Assembly: GCA_900321535.1 (NCBI GenBank)
Contig: ONWJ01000251.1
Location: 1-5,701, forward strand
From: an uncultured Erysipelotrichaceae bacterium
GTDB taxonomy: Bacteria > Bacillota_I > Bacilli_A > RFN20 > CAG-826
Reading direction: 5' to 3'
Length of the DNA stretch: 5,701 nt
A model generated the notes under the pieces. That model did not search any database. It worked only from the letters and a program-made list of their open reading frames with translations, and had not been told where the DNA came from. Each line of letters starts with the position of its first letter. The first letter of the stretch is position 1. The position numbers were made by a program, and so were the translations under genes. Of the stretch, positions 1 through 5,163 are shown one piece after another.

Positions 1-71
1 TCGAAGATAACATCGTGAAAGCGGGCACCCCATATCGTCGTTTCTATCGCTTGGAATTCGGTGAAAAATAA
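1..71 (+). CDS. C-terminal end of a probable aldose 1-epimerase (galactose mutarotase), partial
   Basis: Only the last 22 codons are visible; the first complete codon is at position 3 and the TAA stop is at 69-71. The other two + frames are closed by stops within the first 20 bases. The tail reads IVKAGTPYRRFYRLEFGEK, which resembles the last beta strand of aldose 1-epimerases: a hydrophobic residue, a basic residue and a small Pro/Gly turn, then Tyr and a closing aromatic strand ending near Tyr-Arg-x-x-Phe. Such an enzyme interconverts alpha- and beta-galactose in the cytoplasm and supplies the alpha anomer to galactokinase, the next gene, so the neighbourhood agrees. The call rests on a very short stretch plus context; any other sugar-related enzyme with a beta-strand C-terminus remains possible. 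Confidence 0.4.
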   Translation, partial: EDNIVKAGTPYRRFYRLEFGEK

Positions 72-189
72 AGAAACGGGATACCAAAATCTACGATTCT
101 AAAAAGAAAATACTTTTTAGGAAGAAAAATCGACATAACTATGTCACAATATATTCATTGAAAGCCCGACAATATCAAGGAGTGGACTT
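72..189 (+). other. Intergenic region upstream of galactokinase
   Basis: These 118 bases are AT-rich and hold no convincing ORF. They contain an 8-bp perfect inverted repeat (99-120, listed separately) and a -10-like TATATT at 150-155. The best -35-like hexamer, TCGACA at 130-135, is only 14 bases upstream of it, too close for a standard sigma-70 promoter, so I do not call a promoter. The galactokinase ribosome binding site AAGGAG is at 177-182, seven bases before the ATG. No GC-rich hairpin with a T-run follows the upstream gene, so read-through from it into galactokinase is plausible. Confidence 0.5.
99..120. repeat. AT-rich inverted repeat (hairpin) between the epimerase-like gene and galK
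   Basis: CTAAAAAG (99-106) and CTTTTTAG (113-120) are exact reverse complements around a six-base loop. A further T-G wobble and a T-A pair can extend the stem outward by two. It is AT-rich and the bases after it are GAAGAAAAAT rather than a T-run, so it does not look like an intrinsic terminator on the + strand. It could be an operator-like site, an mRNA end-stabilising hairpin or chance in AT-rich DNA; the sequence does not decide. Confidence 0.4.
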
Positions 190-1356
190 ATGATTCAATT
201 TGAGAAAGCCCAAAAATTATTCAACAAAACCTTTGGCCCAAGTGAACATCTTCGCGGATGCTTCTCCCATGGCAGAATGGAGATCATTGGCAACCATACC
301 GATCACAACAATGGTTTGGCCATCGTCGCTGGATGCGATATGGGCATTACTGCCGCGTTTAAAAAGTCCGAAATGGTGGAAGTCGTCTCGGAAGGTTTCC
401 GCCCATTCCGTTTCAAAGCCGATGACTTGGTTTATATCAAAGAGCAGGAAGGATCTTCTCTATCCATCGTCAAAGGCGTCATGTTCAAGATGAAGGAACT
501 TGGCTATGAAGTCGGTGGATTCAAAGCCGCTTTATCTAGCGATATCCTCTCTGGCAGCGGCGTTTCCTCCTCCGCTTGCTTCGAGGCTTTAATCGTCAAA
601 ATCCAACTCGCTCTTTATAACGAAGAGAAAGAGATGTCTCCACTTGTCATGGCCCAAGTCTGCCACTTCGCTGAATCTCAGTATTTTGGCAAACCATGCG
701 GACTTTTGGACCAAATCGGCGCTTGCTACGGCGGTTTCCAATTCTTGGATTTCGCTCATTTCTCCAAACCTGAAGTCGAGGAAATCAAATTCGATCTCCG
801 CTTAAGCTTCGTCTTGGTCATTCCACCTTCTAGCCACGCCAAATTGACGGGCTACTATGCTTCGATTCCAGCCGACATGGAAGAAGTCGCAGAGAAGATG
901 TTTGGCAAACGCTGCTTAAGAGAATGCGACCGCGATGAATTCATGCGCATGATCCAAACCCCAACCTATGGGGTCAAAGAGATCTCCAAACTCCGCGCTC
1001 AGCATTATTTCGATGAGAATATGCGTGTTGAGGCAGCCAAGAAAGCCATCCGCGAAAAAGATCTTGGAACCTTCCTCCAGCAAATCCGCGAATCCGGCTA
1101 TTCTAGCCGTAACCTTCTCCAAAACACCATGGTCCCTGGCCAATACAAGGATTCCCCACAGGAAGCCATTGATCGCGCCACCCCATTCATTGGCAAAGGC
1201 GCCCTCCGCATCCATGGCGGTGGTTTCGCCGGCGGCATCTTGGCAGTCTGCTTGAAGGAAGACGCTGACCAATTCGTGAAAACCATGGAGAAATACTATG
1301 GACCAGAACGCGTCCGCAAAGTCGAGATCCTCGAAGGCGGACCAAAGATTCTTTAA
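190..1356 (+). CDS. galK: Galactokinase (GHMP kinase family), 'GNHTDH' subtype
   Basis: Predicted to phosphorylate alpha-galactose at O1 with ATP in the cytoplasm, the committing step of the Leloir pathway. At 388 residues it has normal galactokinase length. In order: the N-terminal sugar-binding motif HGRMEIIGNHTDHNNG (27-42) with Arg29, His36 and Asp38; the GHMP ATP-binding loop GSGVSSSAC (122-130); the catalytic-base region GKPCGLLDQIG (167-177) with Asp174; a PSSHAKLTGYYA segment (213-224) whose tyrosines lie where galactokinases contact sugar; and the C-terminal GHMP motif RIHGGGFAGG (340-349). The ATG is set by AAGGAG at 177-182, seven bases upstream. The classical galactokinase motif is GRVNLIGEHTDYN; here the sugar-contacting Glu is Asn35 and the earlier Asn is Glu31. 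From memory, GNHTDH-type proteins are common in Firmicutes and annotated as galactokinases, so this is probably a subtype rather than damage, but a different sugar substrate is possible. Proline codons are strongly biased to CCA (11 of 14), suggesting good expression. The gap to the next gene is 33 bases without a terminator, suggesting co-transcription. Confidence 0.86.
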   Translation: MIQFEKAQKLFNKTFGPSEHLRGCFSHGRMEIIGNHTDHNNGLAIVAGCDMGITAAFKKSEMVEVVSEGFRPFRFKADDLVYIKEQEGSSLSIVKGVMFKMKELGYEVGGFKAALSSDILSGSGVSSSACFEALIVKIQLALYNEEKEMSPLVMAQVCHFAESQYFGKPCGLLDQIGACYGGFQFLDFAHFSKPEVEEIKFDLRLSFVLVIPPSSHAKLTGYYASIPADMEEVAEKMFGKRCLRECDRDEFMRMIQTPTYGVKEISKLRAQHYFDENMRVEAAKKAIREKDLGTFLQQIRESGYSSRNLLQNTMVPGQYKDSPQEAIDRATPFIGKGALRIHGGGFAGGILAVCLKEDADQFVKTMEKYYGPERVRKVEILEGGPKIL

Positions 1357-1375
1357 TCTCTAAAACGCAAATAAG

Positions 1376-1392
1376 AAGGGGGCATGTAGGTG
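1376..1392 (+). promoter_or_regulatory. Ribosome binding site and ATG-TAG-GTG start region of the membrane protein gene
   Basis: AAGGGGG (1376-1382) is a one-mismatch match to the AAGGAGG consensus. An ATG at 1384-1386 follows after one base, but is immediately followed in frame by TAG (1387-1389) and then GTG (1390-1392). The ATG is too close to the Shine-Dalgarno sequence and its reading is closed at once. The GTG has a seven-base spacing and opens a 289-codon frame, so GTG is taken as the start. The ATG-TAG pair is a start-stop element directly in front of it. Confidence 0.65.
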
Positions 1393-2259
1393 GTACGTTA
1401 CGGCAATTTCCTCTATTTCCTGCCGATATTCGTGCTATTCTCGGCCCTTTTTTTAGCCCATCTTTTGACCAATCGCTTTGGCAAGCGTTTCTCTAGACGC
1501 TTGATCCTGATTTTGGTTTGGTCCAATTTCGCTCTTCACATTGTGAAGCAATTCACCCCTTATTATTTCAATCGTTGGCCATCTTCTTTAAGCGAATCTT
1601 CGGCCACCAATTTCTGTGCCCTCCTGATCATGGTGTGGCCTTTTATCTTTTTAGGGAACAACAAATACCTGAAAGATTACGCCTATTATGTTGGCATGCT
1701 TTCCGCCTTAGCGGCTTATTTCATCCCAACCGGCCCGCTGAATCTGGATTTATCCTCAGTTGAGAATTTCTTTGAAGTAGTGCGCTTTTATAGTTGCCAC
1801 GCACCATTATTGATTTGTGGCTACTTGATGGTCAAAGATGGCTTCCATAAGTTGGACTATCATCGCCTTTGGGCCATCCCGCTTGTGATGGTGGCCTTTA
1901 ACGTCGTGGTCTTGCTCAATGGCTTCTTCCTTTATGCGATCCAATTCCCTGGATATACCCAAGATCTCGCGGTTTTGACCGCTCGCGATGGCTGGCTTTC
2001 TGGAGCCGCGGTATTTGGTCCTCCGCCATTCGTGGACAAATTCTTAGCCCCGTTATATCGCATCTCTATCCCTGGCTTACAGGTCTATTACGTTAACGGC
2101 GAGATGTACTTCACCCCAGCCTTATGGATGCTCCCAGCTCTATATGTCGTTGTCCTATTGCTTGGACCGTTACTGACTTATCCCTGGCAAAAGCACCAAA
2201 TGAAGGCTGATTTCGAAGGTTTCAAGCAAAAAATAAAAATGCGCAGGAAATCAAGATAA
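1390..2259 (+). CDS. Integral membrane protein, YwaF/TP0381-like (TMEM164-related)
   Basis: A 289-residue multi-pass membrane protein with about seven hydrophobic segments, roughly 6-27, 37-55, 72-89, 97-114, 130-148, 160-182 and 243-265. There is no separate signal peptide, and the tail (266-289) is basic and presumably cytoplasmic. The arrangement recalls the bacterial YwaF/TP0381 family (TIGR02206-type), distantly related to eukaryotic TMEM164: a Cys in one helix (SATNFCALL, Cys76), a YxYYxGxLxAL-type helix ending in a Pro turn (97-113), and a His in the next helix (RFYSCHAPLLICG, His137). TMEM164 is described as a lipid acyltransferase needing a Cys and a His; whether bacterial members share this is not established. 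The stretch from about 183 to 242 between the last two helices, including GPPPF (210-214), seems longer than usual. The start is GTG, by ribosome binding site spacing. It lies 33 bases after galactokinase and 54 before malQ. Family assignment is by remembered pattern and is moderate; that it is a polytopic membrane protein is clear. Confidence 0.6.
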   Translation: MVRYGNFLYFLPIFVLFSALFLAHLLTNRFGKRFSRRLILILVWSNFALHIVKQFTPYYFNRWPSSLSESSATNFCALLIMVWPFIFLGNNKYLKDYAYYVGMLSALAAYFIPTGPLNLDLSSVENFFEVVRFYSCHAPLLICGYLMVKDGFHKLDYHRLWAIPLVMVAFNVVVLLNGFFLYAIQFPGYTQDLAVLTARDGWLSGAAVFGPPPFVDKFLAPLYRISIPGLQVYYVNGEMYFTPALWMLPALYVVVLLLGPLLTYPWQKHQMKADFEGFKQKIKMRRKSR

Positions 2260-2263
2260 AACC

Positions 2264-2292
2264 CCGACAAAAAATGGAAACCGTGATACAAT
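2264..2292 (+). promoter_or_regulatory. Predicted sigma-70-type promoter of malQ-rimO with extended -10
   Basis: The -35 candidate CCGACA (2264-2269, four of six consensus bases) and the -10 TACAAT (2287-2292, five of six) are separated by exactly 17 bases. TG at 2284-2285 sits one base upstream of the -10, forming an extended -10. The promoter fits in the gap just after the membrane protein stop (2257-2259). Transcription would begin about 2298-2300, so the leader before the malQ ATG (2314) would be only about 15 bases and the AGAGG ribosome binding site (2299-2303) would lie at the very 5' end of the mRNA. Confidence 0.6.
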
Positions 2293-2313
2293 TGAAAAAG
2301 AGGTAAAAATAGT

Positions 2314-3783
2314 ATGAACATTGAACGTCAGGCAGGCATTTTGCTCTCCATCACTTCCTTGCCATCCAAGCATGGCATCGGTGACTTCGGTGAAGAGGCA
2401 TATCATTTCATCGATTTGCTCTCCGACTCCCATTTCGTTTATTGGCAGATCCTTCCATTAAACCCGATTGGATTCGGCTCTTCTCCATATCAACCTTATT
2501 CTTCCTTTGCCATCGATGAGCAATTCATCGATTTGGATGAGCTTGTCCGCAAAGGATTATTATCCAAGGTCAAAGTGTTCGAGAAAGACACCGACAAGGT
2601 TCACTATAATGAAGCGAGAGCCTATAAGCTCCCATTGCTCCGTAAAGCCTATCAAAAGCAAATGCGCAAGAGCCCGAATTGCCTGCGTCGCTTTATCCGT
2701 GAAAACCCATGGGTCAAAGATTGGGCAGTGTTCTCGATGTTCAAGAAACGCTTCCAATCCTCTTGGGACGCTTGGCCAGAAGGCGCCAAAAACTATTGCA
2801 AGAAGAGACTCGCTCTTTCTCCAGAAGAACGCGCTGACGTCAATTTCGAAATCTGGATTCAGATGGTTGCCTATCGCCAGTGGGGGAAACTCCATACCTA
2901 TGCCACCCGCAAAGGCGTCAAGATCATCGGCGACATCCCATTCTATGTGGGCTATGATTCTTGTGACGTCTGGGCCAATCAAGAAACCTTCCTTTTAGAC
3001 CCAGAGACTCTTCAACCGACCTTTATCGCTGGCGTACCACCCGATTATTTCTCCGAAACCGGCCAACGCTGGGGCAACCCAATCTATGATTGGAACCTCT
3101 TGGAGAAGACCGATTTCGCCTTCTTGATCAACCGCATTGCCATCAATGCGAAAATCTACGATGTCATCCGTTTGGATCACTTCCGTGCCTTTGATACCTA
3201 TTGGAAGATTCCATCCTCTTGCCCAACCGCGATCGATGGCCAGTGGATTGAAGCCCCAGGCTATGCTTTCTTCGATAAGTTATTAAGCCTCTATCCAAAC
3301 CTTCCAATCATCGCGGAAGACCTCGGCGATCTCCGTCCTGAGGTATTGCAACTCCGCGATCATTATGATTTCCCAGGCATGAACGTCATTCAATTCACCT
3401 TTGAAGATTGCGAAATCGTTCATAAAGGCGATTGGAACCGCGTCAATTCCGTCTGTTATCTTGGCACCCATGATAACGACACGACTGCCGGATTCCTGGC
3501 TGAGATGAAACCAGAGGATGTCTCCAAATGGGAAGACACCCTCACCCGTCTTGGCATTACCGAAGGCAATATGGTCGAGAAAATGGAACAATATTGCCTT
3601 GCCAAACCTGGCAAATGGGCCATTTTGACCATGCAGGATATCCTTGAACTTCCAAGCGCAGCCCGCACCAACGTCCCAGGCATCGTCGATAACCGCAACT
3701 GGACCTTCAAGATGGTGAACTTCAAAGCGTTTGAAGAGAAACTCCCAACTCTTGTCAGCTGGCTCCGCAGATACGGACGTTAA
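2314..3783 (+). CDS. malQ: 4-alpha-glucanotransferase (amylomaltase, GH77)
   Basis: Predicted cytoplasmic enzyme that transfers alpha-1,4-glucan segments between maltodextrins, releasing glucose, in maltodextrin or glycogen use. Its 489 residues match bacterial amylomaltases of about 500. GH77 landmarks appear in order: the N-terminal LLSITSLPSKHGIGDFG (10-26); WQILPLNPIGFGSSPYQPYS (44-63); GDIPFYVGYDSCDVWAN (206-222); GVPPDYFSETGQRWGNPIYDW (240-260, donor-site loop); RLDHFRAF (286-293) with nucleophile Asp288; IIAEDLG (332-338) with acid/base Glu335; and LGTHDNDTTAGF (383-394) with Asp387 as the third catalytic carboxylate. All three catalytic residues are present, at spacings like those of Thermus amylomaltase. 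The C-terminal ARTNVPG...NW segment (450-463) is also typical. The ATG follows AGAGG (2299-2303) by ten bases. Proline codons are mostly CCA (about 21 of 28), as in galactokinase, suggesting high expression. The stop is immediately followed by the rimO ATG, so the two are probably co-translated. Confidence 0.95.
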   Translation: MNIERQAGILLSITSLPSKHGIGDFGEEAYHFIDLLSDSHFVYWQILPLNPIGFGSSPYQPYSSFAIDEQFIDLDELVRKGLLSKVKVFEKDTDKVHYNEARAYKLPLLRKAYQKQMRKSPNCLRRFIRENPWVKDWAVFSMFKKRFQSSWDAWPEGAKNYCKKRLALSPEERADVNFEIWIQMVAYRQWGKLHTYATRKGVKIIGDIPFYVGYDSCDVWANQETFLLDPETLQPTFIAGVPPDYFSETGQRWGNPIYDWNLLEKTDFAFLINRIAINAKIYDVIRLDHFRAFDTYWKIPSSCPTAIDGQWIEAPGYAFFDKLLSLYPNLPIIAEDLGDLRPEVLQLRDHYDFPGMNVIQFTFEDCEIVHKGDWNRVNSVCYLGTHDNDTTAGFLAEMKPEDVSKWEDTLTRLGITEGNMVEKMEQYCLAKPGKWAILTMQDILELPSAARTNVPGIVDNRNWTFKMVNFKAFEEKLPTLVSWLRRYGR

Positions 3784-5085
3784 ATGAAAAAAGTATGTCT
3801 CGTCAGCTTAGGCTGTGCGAAAAACCGAATCGACTCCGAAATGATCCTCGCCATGTTCCCGGCGGATCGTTTCGTTTTGACCAATAATAAAGAAGAAGCG
3901 GATCTTATCATCATCAATACCTGTGGCTTCATCGAATCCGCGAAGAAGGAATCGATTGATGTGATTTTAGAACACGCTTCCTGCAAGGGAAAACTCGTCA
4001 TCTGCGGCTGCCTTGCAACCCGTTATGAAGAAGATATCCGACGTGAATTCCCAGAAGCGGATTTGGTCGTCTCCATCAACGATTATGAGGCTTTTGCAGA
4101 GAAATTACGAATTTTGATGGATGAACCCTTGATCAAAGCCATCAATCCCTTGCGTCGCATTCTCACGACTTCTAAGTACAGCGCATATCTACGCATCTCA
4201 GAAGGCTGCAACCATTTCTGTTCCTTCTGCGCGATTCCTTTAATCCGCGGAAGGTTCCGTTCTCGTCCTTTTGAAGAAGTCATCGAGGAAGCGAAAACGC
4301 TCAATCAAGAAGGCATCAAAGAGATTTCCGTCATCTCCCAAGATACAACCCTATATGGCAGTGACTTCAAAGGTCATCGCCCTAATATCGTCGATTTGCT
4401 GAAAGCTCTAGAAGAGATTGGCTTTGCTTCTATAAGGTTGCTCTATCTTTATCCAAGCGAAATCACTGACGAACTCATCGATACGATCGCTTCTAGCAAG
4501 GTCATCGCCCATTATTTCGATGTCCCCATTCAAACGGCTTCAAACCGCATTCTCAAACTCATGCATCGCCTTGATGATGCCGATTCTACGAGATTATTGC
4601 TTCATCGCATCCGAGAGCGATGCCCTGACGCGATCATTCGCACGACGCTAATCGCAGGTTTTTCCGGCGAACAAGAAAGCGACCATAAAAAAGCCGTCTC
4701 CTTACTCAAGGAAATCAAATTCGACCATATGGGCGTCTTCGCGTATTCGGTGGAGGAGGGGACCTTCGGAGCCACTTTACCCCATCGTTGCCGCGAAGCT
4801 ACCAAACAACGCCGCGTCAAAGAGCTGATGGAAGTTCAAAAAGGGATTTCCTATGAGCTCAATAAAGCGCGTGTTGGCTCTATCCAAAAAGGCATGGTGA
4901 TTGCCGCCGATCAAAGTCATGGCAAATACCTGCTTCGTTCTTCTTATAACGCGCCGGATGATATCGATGGCGAAGTCCGTTTCACTTCTAGTGTTCCTTT
5001 AGAAGAAGGAGATATCGTTACCATCAAAATCACCCAGGCTTTTGTCTACGATTTAGCTGGAGAATTCATCGAAAAAGTTGAATAA
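3784..5085 (+). CDS. rimO: Ribosomal protein uS12 methylthiotransferase RimO
   Basis: A radical SAM enzyme that adds a methylthio group to the beta carbon of a conserved Asp (Asp88/89 in E. coli numbering) of ribosomal protein uS12. Three domains are visible. The N-terminal methylthiotransferase domain carries the auxiliary Fe-S cluster cysteines Cys11 (VSLGCAKNRIDSE), Cys47 (NTCGFIESAKKES) and Cys76 (CGCLATR). The radical SAM core has CNHFCSFC (142-149; Cys142, Cys146, Cys149), followed by IPLIRGRFRSRP, a signature that separates RimO from MiaB and MtaB, and by SQDTTLYGSD (185-194). A C-terminal TRAM domain spans about 366-430 with APDDIDGEV and a YDLAGEF ending. Its 433 residues are usual for RimO, and all six cluster cysteines are present. 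The ATG abuts the malQ TAA with no gap and has only a weak ribosome binding site (GGAC at 3775-3778), pointing to translational coupling with malQ. Codon use is more mixed than in malQ (prolines CCT/CCC, only 2 of 13 CCA). Transcription ends at the hairpin at 5126-5150. Confidence 0.95.
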   Translation: MKKVCLVSLGCAKNRIDSEMILAMFPADRFVLTNNKEEADLIIINTCGFIESAKKESIDVILEHASCKGKLVICGCLATRYEEDIRREFPEADLVVSINDYEAFAEKLRILMDEPLIKAINPLRRILTTSKYSAYLRISEGCNHFCSFCAIPLIRGRFRSRPFEEVIEEAKTLNQEGIKEISVISQDTTLYGSDFKGHRPNIVDLLKALEEIGFASIRLLYLYPSEITDELIDTIASSKVIAHYFDVPIQTASNRILKLMHRLDDADSTRLLLHRIRERCPDAIIRTTLIAGFSGEQESDHKKAVSLLKEIKFDHMGVFAYSVEEGTFGATLPHRCREATKQRRVKELMEVQKGISYELNKARVGSIQKGMVIAADQSHGKYLLRSSYNAPDDIDGEVRFTSSVPLEEGDIVTIKITQAFVYDLAGEFIEKVE

Positions 5086-5125
5086 CCTCTGCAAAAACCC
5101 GTTATTTTTCAAAAATAGGTACAAG

Positions 5126-5150
5126 AAAAGGCGACGCGAGGTCGCCTTTT
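5126..5150. terminator. Bidirectional intrinsic terminator between rimO and the convergent surface protein gene
   Basis: AAAAGGCGAC (5126-5135) and GTCGCCTTTT (5141-5150) are perfect reverse complements around a five-base loop GCGAG. This gives six GC-rich pairs flanked by A/T pairs, so each strand ends the stem in a short T-run. It lies 41 bases after the rimO stop on the + strand and 14 bases after the stop of the - strand gene, and can terminate both converging transcripts. A shorter AT-only palindrome, TATTTTT-C-AAAAATA (5103-5117), precedes it and is probably incidental. Confidence 0.9.
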
Positions 5151-5163
5151 GATGTAGTGGGGG

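Noticed and set aside
99..120. Intrinsic terminator after the epimerase-like gene
   Set aside because: The stem is almost all A/T and is followed by GAAGAAAAAT rather than a T-run.
130..155. Sigma-70 promoter for galK (TCGACA with TATATT)
   Set aside because: The spacer is 14 bases, too short, and there is no extended -10 TG; not convincing enough to annotate.
165..172. CCCGACAA shared by the galK upstream region and the malQ promoter (2263-2270) as a common operator
   Set aside because: An eight-base match without symmetry, placed differently relative to each start; likely chance.
916..1272. 118-codon open frame on the - strand inside galactokinase
   Set aside because: It lies fully antisense to a gene with clear GHMP motifs, has no recognisable domain, and its composition follows from the galK codons read backwards.
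1387..1389. TAG as a recoded sense codon giving an ATG start for the membrane protein
   Set aside because: No other gene here has an in-frame TAG, and the ATG is only one base from the Shine-Dalgarno sequence while GTG is ideally spaced.
2560..2982. 140-codon open frame on the - strand inside malQ
   Set aside because: Antisense shadow of a well-supported GH77 gene; no recognisable motifs and no case for a start.
2468..2998. 176-codon + strand open frame in a second frame of malQ
   Set aside because: Low-complexity Ser/Ala/Lys/Arg-rich shadow translation overlapping the conserved malQ core.
5103..5117. TATTTTT-C-AAAAATA palindrome as a second terminator
   Set aside because: It has a one-base loop and only A/T pairs, which would not form a stable terminator stem; the GC hairpin at 5126-5150 suffices.
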